NCBI GenBank assembly: GCA_030430075.1
Contig: JAUIGN010000017.1
Coordinates: 1 to 64,000, forward strand
DNA: 64,000 nt
DNA from: a bacterium
GTDB lineage: Bacteria > Planctomycetota > Planctomycetia > Pirellulales > Pirellulaceae
Direction: 5' to 3'
The position numbers and the translations under genes are program-made. Shown here in pieces: positions 51,669-59,614 of the stretch. The notes below the pieces were generated by a model. That model made no database searches, had not been told where the DNA came from, and was given only the letters and a program-made list of their open reading frames with translations. Within the stretch, counting starts at the first letter, position 1. Every line of letters begins with the position of its first letter.

Positions 51669-53252
51669 ATGACGTGGAACCAATCGTTTGTGTCTGTCGG
51701 TACGCATCGCGCCCCGTTGAGCCGACGCTTTACGCTGGGCTGCCGGAATTCGCTGCCAGCCGGTTTGATCGTGGTGTTGGGCATGCTTTGCCTGCTGGCA
51801 GCCGGGGAAGCGGCGGCGGCCCGGTTGTGGGCCGGAGTCTCCAAGGTGGATATCACCAATCGCGAGGCGGGCCCGGTCAACGACCCGCTCTACGTCAAAG
51901 CGCTCGTCATTAAGAACGAGTCGACCACGGTCGCGATCGTCACGGTCGATGCGGTGGCGATCGCAGAGATCGGTTCGATTCGCAACGATTACCTTGCCAA
52001 TGTCCGCCGCCGGATTACGGAGCAGATCGAGATGCCGGCGTCACACATCATGATCAATGCCAGCCATTGCCATGGGGTGGTCTGTGAGGATGTGGAAGAC
52101 CGGACCGTTCAGGCGATCCGGCAAGCAGCCGAGGAACTGGTGCCGGTCACGGTGGGCGTCGGGACGGGGCGCGAAGACCGCATCATGATTAACCGCCGGA
52201 TCAAGATGAAGGACGGTCGCGAAATCGACGTTCGTCACGCTTACTCGCTGCCGCCGGACGACGAAGTCGCCGAGGTCGGCCCGGTCGATCCGGAGATCGG
52301 AGTGCTTCGCCTTGACCGGGCCGACGGTCGTACGCTGGCGGTGGTCTACAACTTTGCCTGTCATCCCATCCAAGGCGTTCCGAGCGGAGGAAACACAGCG
52401 GATATGACCGGCTTCGCGTCGACCGTAATCGAGGAAAACCTCAGCGAGGGAACCGTGGCACTGTTTGTTCAGGGGTGCGGCGGAGACATCAATCCGATCG
52501 ACTACAAACCGGTCGATCGGCCTCGTGACGCCGAACCGCTGGGAAATCTGTTGGGGTTGAGCACACTGCGTGCGGTCCGCGCGATCCAGCCGCGCGAGGA
52601 TGGTCGACTGGTCGTGCTCAACGAGACCATCTCCCTGCCGCGGGCCGATTTGGCGCAGCGGATCGTGGCGATGGAATCCGAGCAACGCCGGCTGGTGCAG
52701 TCGCTCCGGGGAACCTTCTTGAACTTGAAGTCGTTCCTCCCGCTGGCCGTCAAGTACGGCCTGTCCGACGAGAATCCATCGGACTACTCGCACCGCTACC
52801 TTCATGAAGAGCGCATGGGCAAAGATCACCTCCGCCGGCTGGACACACTCAATCGAAACAACATGAAGCAATACATCCGCAATATTCATACGATGGAGCA
52901 GTTGACGCGGCTGAACACGAATCTGGCGCTACTCCGCAAGCATCAGGCGCGGCTGGTGGCCGGCGGCAAGCAGACGATTGATGTCGAGTTGCTGGGGATC
53001 CGTATTGGGGATTTCGTGTTGATTACATTTCCCGGCGAACTGACGGTACGGATCGGCATGAACATCAAGACCAAATCGCCGCATCCTCGAACCTTCGTGG
53101 CGGGATACACCAACGGCTATATTTACTACGCGCCCACCGCCGAACAGTTGCGGAATGTAGGAGGCGCTCAAGAAGATAGTGACTGTCTGCTCGCACCACC
53201 CTGGCAAGCGATCTTTGAGGCTCAGGCGGCGAAGATGCTCGAAATGCTGTAA
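51669..53252 (+). CDS. neutral/alkaline ceramidase-like (non-lysosomal) secreted protein
   Basis: The ATG at 51669 follows AACGAGAG. Of 527 residues, the first 50 include a signal peptide (LPAGLIVVLGMLCLLAAGEAAAA). The neutral-ceramidase N-terminal domain follows: LWAGVSKVDITNREAGP, VTVDAVAIAEIGSIRND, INASHCHG, with the likely zinc-binding FACHPIQGVPSGGNTADMTG and VQGCGGDINP. The terminal part (DFVLITFPGELTVRIGM..., GYTNGYIYYAPTAEQ) is also typical. Established for the family: hydrolysis of the amide bond of ceramides. Many planctomycete members have unknown substrates, so the enzyme activity is inference. Confidence 0.85.
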   Translation: MTWNQSFVSVGTHRAPLSRRFTLGCRNSLPAGLIVVLGMLCLLAAGEAAAARLWAGVSKVDITNREAGPVNDPLYVKALVIKNESTTVAIVTVDAVAIAEIGSIRNDYLANVRRRITEQIEMPASHIMINASHCHGVVCEDVEDRTVQAIRQAAEELVPVTVGVGTGREDRIMINRRIKMKDGREIDVRHAYSLPPDDEVAEVGPVDPEIGVLRLDRADGRTLAVVYNFACHPIQGVPSGGNTADMTGFASTVIEENLSEGTVALFVQGCGGDINPIDYKPVDRPRDAEPLGNLLGLSTLRAVRAIQPREDGRLVVLNETISLPRADLAQRIVAMESEQRRLVQSLRGTFLNLKSFLPLAVKYGLSDENPSDYSHRYLHEERMGKDHLRRLDTLNRNNMKQYIRNIHTMEQLTRLNTNLALLRKHQARLVAGGKQTIDVELLGIRIGDFVLITFPGELTVRIGMNIKTKSPHPRTFVAGYTNGYIYYAPTAEQLRNVGGAQEDSDCLLAPPWQAIFEAQAAKMLEML

Positions 53253-53331
53253 TCAAGCGCCGGTGACGGTCCACGGACGACGAGCAGGAGACAGCCGCTG
53301 CCCGGGCGGGCAGCGCCGCGCTAAGGTCGCC

Positions 53332-53436
53332 TCAGCAGCCCTGCATCAGCAGCAGGACGCCGAACAACAAGGCGATGCCGACGATCCACCACCAGAATCC
53401 GGGGGCGTCATCCCCGGCATAGTTCGGTTCGGGCAT
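53332..53436 (-). CDS. 34-residue membrane peptide, translationally coupled to the DUF309 gene
   Basis: Reading the minus strand from 53436 gives MPEPNYAGDDAPGFWWWIVG followed by IALLFGVLLLMQGC and a stop. That is an acidic N terminus, a tryptophan-rich helix entry and one transmembrane helix ending in Cys. The ATG overlaps the TGA of the DUF309 gene by ATGA, a classic coupling arrangement that argues for real translation. It has no recognised family. The residues look like a small membrane regulator or accessory subunit; its role is unknown. Confidence 0.6.
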   Translation of the reverse strand: MPEPNYAGDDAPGFWWWIVGIALLFGVLLLMQGC

Positions 53437-54038
53437 CAGTTTGGCCCCTCTGCGTGCGGTGGCGAATTCCGCACGACCGGTTGGATGAGAAATGGCGTGA
53501 CACGCACCACGCCGACGTTCTGGCGAGGATCGACGACCGAATCCGGCGCGGCTGCGATGCGCCTCGCTTCGCGGTCAAGCGTGCCGATGTCGAGCCCCAT
53601 CATGACGGTCGAGCGGTTGGTGGCGGCGGAGACTTCTTGAAACAACTGGCTGGCGCGACGCGCGTGGCGGACCACACCGACCGGTCGGCCTTCACGAGCC
53701 TTGACCAGGGCTGCGGCCAGCTTAATCAGGCCCTTGACGAAGTCCGCGCACGGACCACGTCGACCGGACGCGATCCAGACCGCCTCCCAACTCTCATGCG
53801 CCTCCCAGTAGAAGCCGTGGTTGAACAGGTCGATACCGCGGAGGTACGGCACGCAGGTCGCCCAGGAGCGGAAGTCGTCAATCGCCGGCGCAACTCCATC
53901 CTGAGGGCGCGGCGTGCAACCAGGAACGTGCGCATATTCGGGCAGGCGAATGTCGCCGATCAGACGCGGCAGTTCTTGGGAGCCGTCGCCATCACGATTC
54001 GGCGTCTGGGGTGAATGCATCTCGGGAGTTTGGTTCAT
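53436..54038 (-). CDS. DUF309-domain protein
   Basis: The start at 54038 has GAGGGCAC just upstream; a second ATG lies six codons inside. The 200-residue protein contains the DUF309 helical signature in its middle: YLRGIDLFNHGFYWEAHESW, EAVW, and GLIKLAAALVKAREG...HARRASQLF. The fold is a compact helical bundle with a conserved His-Glu-x-x-E/His-type cluster (EAHESWEAVW) that might bind a ligand. The function is unknown across the family. The stop overlaps the start of the 34-residue peptide gene by ATGA. Confidence 0.82.
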   Translation of the reverse strand: MNQTPEMHSPQTPNRDGDGSQELPRLIGDIRLPEYAHVPGCTPRPQDGVAPAIDDFRSWATCVPYLRGIDLFNHGFYWEAHESWEAVWIASGRRGPCADFVKGLIKLAAALVKAREGRPVGVVRHARRASQLFQEVSAATNRSTVMMGLDIGTLDREARRIAAAPDSVVDPRQNVGVVRVTPFLIQPVVRNSPPHAEGPN

Positions 54039-54477
54039 GTGCCCTCAGGGGACATTCTGCGATTGCCGGGGTCCGTCTGCTTTCGCGACGCGGATCGGCG
54101 GTAAAGGGGTGAATCCGCGACACATGCACGACCGCTTCATGCCCGCTTGCGGACGCATCGTGGCGACTGGCGGCAACGGTTGTCAATGCCTCTGGCGACG
54201 CGCGCCGACCTGGAATCATGCACGTGACGCGGGTGCCATCGATCAAGTCAAACTGCCCGTTGACCCGTGTGCCCGGCAGTCGCCATCGTTTAAACTGCGC
54301 AGTCGGCATTCGGGCGGTATGCGCATGACACGAAGCAGCCGCGTCGCGTGAGACGGCACGGAAGCACGGCGTTGGCCGGCGGTCGTGGTTCGTCAGCGGG
54401 CATGCTGCTTTGATCGTATCGGTTTTTTCGCGCCGTACCAGCGCCGCGTCCTGACGACCTGCTACGAGGGAGATGAG
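54039..54477. other. divergent intergenic region, no gene seen
   Basis: About 440 bases between divergent DUF309 and short-chain dehydrogenase genes. No RNA gene, repeat or small gene was recognised; the promoters should be here. Confidence 0.35.
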
Positions 54478-55173
54478 ATGACGGAACCACGTCGCGTGGT
54501 GATAACTGGAGTGAGCCGTGGCTTGGGACGTGCGATGGTCGAGCAGTTTGTTGGTCTGGGCCATCAGGTTGCCGGGTGTGCTCGTTCGAACGACGTCATT
54601 GGGGAACTCAGGAGGCAGTTTGGCGACAGCGGGCCGCACCGCTTCGACGCCGTCGACGTGAGCGACGAGCCGGCCGTTGCTGACTGGGCCCTGCATGTGC
54701 TCAACGAATGGGGCGTGCCGGACCTGCTCATCAATAGTGCGGCGATCATGAACGAGAACACGTTGCTGTGGGAGGCGCCGGTCGACGAGTTCTCGCGGAT
54801 CATCGACATCAACGTGAAGGGCGTCTTCTACGTTGTTCGCCACTTTGTGCCGGCGATGGTCGAACGGGAAAAGGGCGTCATCATCAACTTCAGTTCGGGC
54901 TGGGGACGCTCGACGTCGCCGCAGGTGGGGCCTTACTGCACGACCAAGTGGGCGATCGAAGGATTCTCGCGTGCGTTGGCGGACGAGCTGCCATACGGGA
55001 TGGCGTCCATCCCGCTCAACCCTGGCGTGATTCACACCGAGATGCTGGAGACCTGCTTCGGCAGCGCGGCAAGTTCCTATCGCTCGCCCGCCGAATGGGC
55101 AGAGCGGGCGGTTCCGTTTATGCTCGAGATCGATGGCGAGGATAGTGGAGATCCGCTCACGGCACCCGGGTGA
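54478..55173 (+). CDS. short-chain dehydrogenase/reductase (SDR)
   Basis: The ATG at 54478 directly follows GAGGGAGATGAG; an in-frame start 31 codons upstream is less likely. The 231-residue protein is a classical SDR: coenzyme motif TGVSRGLG (TGxxxGxG), LLINSAAIM (NSAG-like), FSSGWG with the catalytic Ser, and Y-x3-K in YCTTKWAIEG, followed by LNPGVIHTEM. It oxidises or reduces an alcohol/ketone with NAD(P)(H); the substrate is unknown. The next gene starts 49 bp downstream on the same strand. Confidence 0.9.
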   Translation: MTEPRRVVITGVSRGLGRAMVEQFVGLGHQVAGCARSNDVIGELRRQFGDSGPHRFDAVDVSDEPAVADWALHVLNEWGVPDLLINSAAIMNENTLLWEAPVDEFSRIIDINVKGVFYVVRHFVPAMVEREKGVIINFSSGWGRSTSPQVGPYCTTKWAIEGFSRALADELPYGMASIPLNPGVIHTEMLETCFGSAASSYRSPAEWAERAVPFMLEIDGEDSGDPLTAPG

Positions 55174-55222
55174 TCGGCTGCCTGCGGGATGTTGGATTTG
55201 CCGACTCGCGGATGACAAGAAC

Positions 55223-55741
55223 ATGCCTGCCCGCACTTGCCACCCCGCAGCGCTTTCGGAAGAAGAACTGCTCAAGCATTGTCGAGCTCGGCGGCAGCGG
55301 CGAAGCGGCCCCGGGGGCCAGCATCGCAACAAGGTCGAGACGGCGGTGGTCTACACGCACGAACCCTCCGGCGTGCACGGAGAAGCAAGCGAACGGCGGA
55401 GCCAGGAACAGAATCGAACGCAGGCCCTGTTTCGGCTGCGCGTCAACCTGGCATTGCAAGTGCGAACCGCCGTGGACCTGGCTGAGGAACGTCCCAGCCG
55501 ACTGTGGCAGCGCCGTTGCCGAGGTCAGCGTCTGGCAGTCAGTGTGCATCACGCCGATTTTCCCCAACTGCTGGCGGAGGCGCTGGATGTTGTCGCGGCG
55601 AGCCAGTTCGAGGTGGCTGCGGCAGCCGCCTGGCTGGGGACTTCGACCACGCAGCTAGCGAAATTCTTGCAGCTCGAACCGCGCGCGATCCAGGCCGTCA
55701 ATCAGCGGCGCATCGAGGCCGGCCGCCGCCCCCTCCGTTAG
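55223..55741 (+). CDS. peptide chain release factor-like protein (class I RF domain)
   Basis: The start is the ATG at 55223, giving 172 residues and a family-like beginning (MPARTCHPAALSEEELL). An upstream ATG at 55133 would overlap the SDR gene. The GGQ catalytic loop is intact: RRSGPGGQHRNKVETAVV, then GVHGEASERRSQEQNR. There is no stop-codon recognition domain, so it resembles ArfB-like or stand-alone RF-domain proteins that release stalled ribosomes. The C-terminal part (LAEALDVVAASQFEVAAAAAWLG...) is a helical extension that differs from ArfB's basic tail and may carry a different ribosome-binding role. Confidence 0.85.
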   Translation: MPARTCHPAALSEEELLKHCRARRQRRSGPGGQHRNKVETAVVYTHEPSGVHGEASERRSQEQNRTQALFRLRVNLALQVRTAVDLAEERPSRLWQRRCRGQRLAVSVHHADFPQLLAEALDVVAASQFEVAAAAAWLGTSTTQLAKFLQLEPRAIQAVNQRRIEAGRRPLR

Positions 55742-55744
55742 CCC

Positions 55745-55819
55745 CAATCATTTATCAGCCGTTGGGACGTGGTCCACAGGTTCCGTCGATCGCAGAGATC
55801 ACCGGACGGTAACGCATCT
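55745..55819 (+). repeat. dispersed repeat family 2, half copy
   Basis: AATCATTTATCAGCCGTTGG, then CCACAGGTTCCGTCGATCG and CACCGGACGGTAACGCATC, matches the opening 70 bp of the element at 48897 and 35386. The second half of the full element is absent. The rest of the gap to 56001 shows no gene. Confidence 0.65.
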
Positions 55820-56001
55820 CGGCTGGCATGCGAGGTGGTCTGGCTGGGTTCACCACGAGCGTCGTCCGCATGGCGACGTGCCCTGCATTGTCATTCGTTC
55901 CCGAATCATCCGGGTGAGCGGCGACGCCTCCCGGAAACATGGCCGGGGGTGTATGATGAGGGCCTCCGTGCCGCCGAAGGCGTCTTCAGGTCCGTTCTTC
56001 C

Positions 56002-57426
56002 TTGCAGCTCAGTTGTCTCGTGCAGATCGTCAACATTACCAATCCGGAGACGCCGGCCTCGCCGCCGCGGGCCACCAAGGGGCGTTACGCGTTCGTCAGC
56101 CTGGGCTGTGCCAAGAACCTGGTGGACAGCGAACGGATGCTGGGCCTCTTGCAGCTCGACGGCTACGAGCTGGTCGCCGATCCGGATGGGGCCGATTTCG
56201 TCGTTGTCAACACGTGCGGGTTCATTGACGAAGCTCGAGCCGAGTCATTCGAGGCGATTGACGAGATGCTGGAGCTCAAGAGCCGCGGGAGGACACGGGG
56301 AGTCATTGTCTCTGGGTGCCTGGCCGAACGGAATCAGGAAAGCCTGCTGGACGAACGTCCCGACATCGACTCGCTTGTCGGCGTCTTTGGCCGTGAGGAA
56401 ATCACCCAGGTCGCGGACCGACTGGTCGGCAACCTGCACGAGCAGCGAACCCTTTTTCGGCCTGCCCCGATTCGGGCGCTGCCCGATACCGATCGGTTGC
56501 GGATCACGCCGCGCCACTTCGCCTACCTGAAGATCTCGGAAGGCTGTGACCGGCTCTGTACGTTCTGTGCCATTCCTCAGATGCGCGGCAAGCATGCCAG
56601 CAAACCGATCGAACAGGTCGTCGAGGAAGCGGGCCAATTGGCGGCGGATGGGGTCCGCGAGCTGATCGTGGTCGCTCAGGATACGACATACTATGGCAAG
56701 GACCTCTACGGCGAACCCCGTTTGAACGAGCTGCTGCAGGCCCTGGACCAGGTCGATGGTATCGCTTGGATTCGGCTCATGTACTTCTATCCGATGTACA
56801 TCGATCAGGCCTTGGTGGAGACCATCGCGCGGGCCGACAAGATCGTGCCCTACATTGATATGCCGTTGCAGCATATCAACGACACCATGCTGCGGCGGAT
56901 GTCGCGCCGGGTGACGCGAGCGCAGACCGAGGAGTTGATTGCCATGTTACGGCAGGGGATCCCCGACCTGACTTTGCGGACGACGTTCATTACCGGATTC
57001 CCAGGAGAAACGGACGCCGAGTTTGCGGAACTGGCAGAGTTCGTCGAGGCTCAACGATTCGACCACATGGGCGTCTTTGTTTACTCGTTCGAGGAATCGA
57101 CCCCGTCGGCCAGGTTGCCTGACCACGTGCCCGACGACCTCAAGCAGGCGCGGCGGGAACAGTTGATGGCCATCCAACAGCAGGTCGCCTTCGACCGAAA
57201 TCAGGAACGTTTGGGACGTCAGACGGATGTTCTGATTGACAGCCCGGTGGAAGGTGAAACGAATGTTTGGATCGGACGGACGCGCGAGGATGCGCCGGAT
57301 GTTGACGGGCTGGTCTACGTCACGGGAGGTGACGCGCCGCTGCAGGAAGGGTCCCTGGTGCGTTGCGAATTCGTGGCCGCCCAGGACTACGACCTCATCG
57401 GTGTTGCCATCGGCGAGCCTCGCTAA
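56002..57426 (+). CDS. rimO: ribosomal protein S12 methylthiotransferase RimO
   Basis: Only non-ATG starts are available: TTG at 56002 and GTG at 56020, 18 bases apart. The family-like region begins at GRYAFVSLGCAKNLVDSERM. The product has about 474 residues. The N-terminal UPF0004-type domain has the three cluster cysteines (SLGCAKN, NTCGF, SGCLAER). The radical SAM domain has CDRLCTFC. The C-terminal TRAM-like domain holds VDGLVYVTGGDAPLQEGSLV. It adds a methylthio group to Asp88/89 of ribosomal protein S12. The next gene, pgsA, starts 117 bp downstream; rimO and pgsA are neighbours in many bacteria. Confidence 0.94.
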   Translation: MQLSCLVQIVNITNPETPASPPRATKGRYAFVSLGCAKNLVDSERMLGLLQLDGYELVADPDGADFVVVNTCGFIDEARAESFEAIDEMLELKSRGRTRGVIVSGCLAERNQESLLDERPDIDSLVGVFGREEITQVADRLVGNLHEQRTLFRPAPIRALPDTDRLRITPRHFAYLKISEGCDRLCTFCAIPQMRGKHASKPIEQVVEEAGQLAADGVRELIVVAQDTTYYGKDLYGEPRLNELLQALDQVDGIAWIRLMYFYPMYIDQALVETIARADKIVPYIDMPLQHINDTMLRRMSRRVTRAQTEELIAMLRQGIPDLTLRTTFITGFPGETDAEFAELAEFVEAQRFDHMGVFVYSFEESTPSARLPDHVPDDLKQARREQLMAIQQQVAFDRNQERLGRQTDVLIDSPVEGETNVWIGRTREDAPDVDGLVYVTGGDAPLQEGSLVRCEFVAAQDYDLIGVAIGEPR

Positions 57427-57543
57427 CAGCGTACATGGCGGGTGACGCGGGTTGTGCCCGTGCCGATCCTGCCCGACCAACGGGAACGCATCGCATGCGG
57501 GGGATTCTCATTCGAGGTGTGGCCCCGCCACGTGAGGATGATC

Positions 57544-58128
57544 ATGCCTGAAACGACACCCGAGCCTCCAGCCGGTAAGGTCTTCAATGTCCCCAATCAA
57601 CTGACGGCGGCGCGGTTCGTGTTGTCGATCCTGGTCTTCGGGTTGATTGTCTGGGAGTACTACCTGGCGGCGCTGGTCGTCTTTGTCGTGGCCGCATCGA
57701 CTGACTGGATCGACGGATACTGGGCGCGCCGTTTTAACCAGGTGACCAAGCTGGGACGCATGTTCGATCCCTTCGTCGACAAGATCATCATCTGCGGTAC
57801 GTTTATTTTGCTCGGTGCGGCGCCCGGGTCGGGGATCGCCGCCTGGATGGCCGTGGTGGTGGTCGGAAGAGAGTTGCTGGTGACTGCCCTGCGGTCGTTG
57901 ATTGAGGAGAGCGGGGGAGATTTTTCCGCCAACATGGCCGGCAAGCTGAAGATGGTTTTTCAGTGCGCCGCCGTGGTTGTCAGCCTGTGGGTGTTACATG
58001 CCGGGTCCGCGGCCGCCCCCACCTGGTTGACCTGGACGTTGGTGGGCCTCGTGTGGCTCGCCGTGTTGTCCACCATCCAGTCGGGGTTGGGATACGTGTG
58101 GGCGTCGGCCAAAGTGTTTCGAGAATGA
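57544..58128 (+). CDS. pgsA: CDP-diacylglycerol-glycerol-3-phosphate 3-phosphatidyltransferase
   Basis: The ATG at 57544 has GAGG 6 bases upstream (GAGGATGATC); two in-frame starts upstream are unsupported. The 194-residue protein is an inner-membrane CDP-alcohol phosphatidyltransferase with the hallmark D-x2-DG-x2-AR-x8-G-x3-D-x3-D, seen as DWIDGYWARRF...LGRMFDPFVD. Several hydrophobic helices follow. It forms phosphatidylglycerol phosphate, the first step of phosphatidylglycerol and cardiolipin synthesis. Its stop overlaps the start of the CPBP protease gene by ATGA. Confidence 0.93.
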   Translation: MPETTPEPPAGKVFNVPNQLTAARFVLSILVFGLIVWEYYLAALVVFVVAASTDWIDGYWARRFNQVTKLGRMFDPFVDKIIICGTFILLGAAPGSGIAAWMAVVVVGRELLVTALRSLIEESGGDFSANMAGKLKMVFQCAAVVVSLWVLHAGSAAAPTWLTWTLVGLVWLAVLSTIQSGLGYVWASAKVFRE

Positions 58129-59252
58129 CCTTGCCCGCTGCATTTGCCGTTCTACTTGCCTCGGTCTTACTGGCCAGCGCCTGGTTGTGGGCGTTCGCCG
58201 TCCAGCGAGCCTGGCGGGGGCAGCCGCTGCTCGCCTTCGAGCCCCGCCCCACAACGCCCTGGACGATGCTCGATTTGCTCATCGCATTGGTCTGCCTGAT
58301 CGGTTGCGCGGCCCTCGCAGCCGGCCTCTTGGAATTCGTCTCGCCTGCTCCGGAACTCGTCGGCGCCGGGAAGGGCGAGTTGTCCGCGAGCGTGACGGAA
58401 CCCGTTTCGCAGGAGACGGAGCCGCAGCCCCTTGCCGCCGACTCACGCCGTACGCGGTGGCAGATCGTCTTTATGGGGGCGGCCAGCCTGACCGGTTGCT
58501 TGCTGGCGGCCGCGGCCATCGTGCTGCGGACCGGCGCCGACTGGAAATCCGATCTGGGGCTCACGCTGCGTTCAGTGGGCCACGATCTGGGGCTGGGGCT
58601 GGTAGCGTACGTGATGCTCGCCCCAGTGATCTACGCCATGCAAGCGACGATCCAGCATTGGTATCCCTCGGAGCACCCGTTGGTCGAGTCATTTCGCAGC
58701 AACCCGACCGTCGGATTCTATTTGATCTGTGTCTTCTCCGCCGCGATCGTGGCGCCGCTGGTTGAAGAGTTTCTCTGCCGGGTGCTGCTGCAAGGCTGGT
58801 TGGAACGTGTCTTCACCGGACTGGCCCGCGAATCGGAAGCCGGGTTCGACGGCCCTTTCGAGCGACCGCCGGCAGCCGCGCCGCCGATCTTGACGGGACC
58901 CGCGCCGGGCGCCGGGACCGAGATCGCCGCGGCTGCTGCGGACGGGTCAGAACAGGGGACCGCGGCGGCGATGGAGCCGGCCGGGGAGGTTGGCGTACTG
59001 CGCGGAGCACCGCTGGCCCAGGAACTGCGAGGGTGGTTCTGGGTCGTTCCAATCCTGATCAGCTCGTTCGTGTTTGCTGCGCTGCACCTGGGCAATGGAC
59101 TGGATCCGATCCCGCTGTTCGTGCTGGCGTTGGGGCTGGGCTATCTGTACCAGCGAACTCATCGCCTGCTGCCCTGCGTGGTGCTGCATTTCCTGGTGAA
59201 TGCTTTCGCCTTGGCGATGCTGGCCGCCTCGCTGTTCGTCGACTCCCCGTAA
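58125..59252 (+). CDS. CPBP-family intramembrane glutamic protease
   Basis: The ATG at 58125 overlaps the pgsA stop (ATGA). The 375-residue multi-helix protein carries the three CPBP (Abi) motifs. EE in VEEFLCRVLLQGW is near residue 213, FxxxH is in FVFAALHLGNG near 310, and HFLVN is near 350. Between motif 1 and motif 2 there is an unusual Ala/Pro/Gly-rich insertion of about 60-70 residues (PPAAAPPILTGPAPGAGTEI and following), probably a soluble loop. Family members include Rce1-like proteases and bacteriocin-immunity proteins; the target is unknown. Translation coupled to pgsA is a possible reason for the pairing. Confidence 0.85.
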   Translation: MTLPAAFAVLLASVLLASAWLWAFAVQRAWRGQPLLAFEPRPTTPWTMLDLLIALVCLIGCAALAAGLLEFVSPAPELVGAGKGELSASVTEPVSQETEPQPLAADSRRTRWQIVFMGAASLTGCLLAAAAIVLRTGADWKSDLGLTLRSVGHDLGLGLVAYVMLAPVIYAMQATIQHWYPSEHPLVESFRSNPTVGFYLICVFSAAIVAPLVEEFLCRVLLQGWLERVFTGLARESEAGFDGPFERPPAAAPPILTGPAPGAGTEIAAAAADGSEQGTAAAMEPAGEVGVLRGAPLAQELRGWFWVVPILISSFVFAALHLGNGLDPIPLFVLALGLGYLYQRTHRLLPCVVLHFLVNAFALAMLAASLFVDSP

Positions 59253-59275
59253 CTGCGGCTTGGGGAAGGGGAATT

Positions 59276-59326
59276 GGAGACCTTCGGTCAGCGGTTTCGG
59301 CGGGGTCAGAGACCCGCGCCGAGCAG
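59276..59326 (+). repeat. dispersed repeat family 1, copy A
   Basis: GGAGACCTTCGGTCAGCGGT, TTCGGCGGGGTCAGAGACC and CGCGCCGAGCAG follow the same pattern as copies at 35637 and 18334 (inverted). It lies between the CPBP and oxidoreductase genes. The remaining bases up to 59614 hold only its tandem array and the promoter region. Confidence 0.85.
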
Positions 59327-59448
59327 GGAGGGAGGCTCGCGCCGAGCAGGGGGGGGAGGCGCGCGCCGAGCAGGGAGGTGGCCCGCGCCGAGCAGCGGGG
59401 TGGCCCGCGCCGAACAGTGAGGCGGCTCGCGCCGAGCAGGGAGGAGGG
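59315..59448 (+). repeat. six tandem 22-23 bp units grown from repeat family 1
   Basis: Units starting CGCGCCGAGCAG (once GAACAG) begin at 59315, 59338, 59361, 59383, 59405 and 59427, spaced 23, 23, 22, 22 and 22 bp. The first unit is the 3' end of repeat copy A, so the array appears to have expanded from that end. It is G-rich on this strand and could vary in copy number. No spacers are present. Confidence 0.9.
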
Positions 59449-59614
59449 CAGGGGCGGTTTAACTGGCTGCGAATCGGCGTTACGATACCGTTCCCGTTGG
59501 GGCGTTTGACATGTTTTCAGCACGCGAACTTCGCGCACCGTGCGATACATTGGCTGGTCAAGCCGGCACTTGGCAGGTGGGGCGAACTCCGAGACAACTG
59601 AGGTGAGAAGAACC

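Noticed and set aside
53992..55332. 446-codon minus-strand frame
   Set aside because: It is antisense to the SDR gene and shows no domain.
59315..59448. Possible CRISPR array or coding repeat
   Set aside because: The units of 22-23 bp abut without spacers, and the period changes would break a reading frame.
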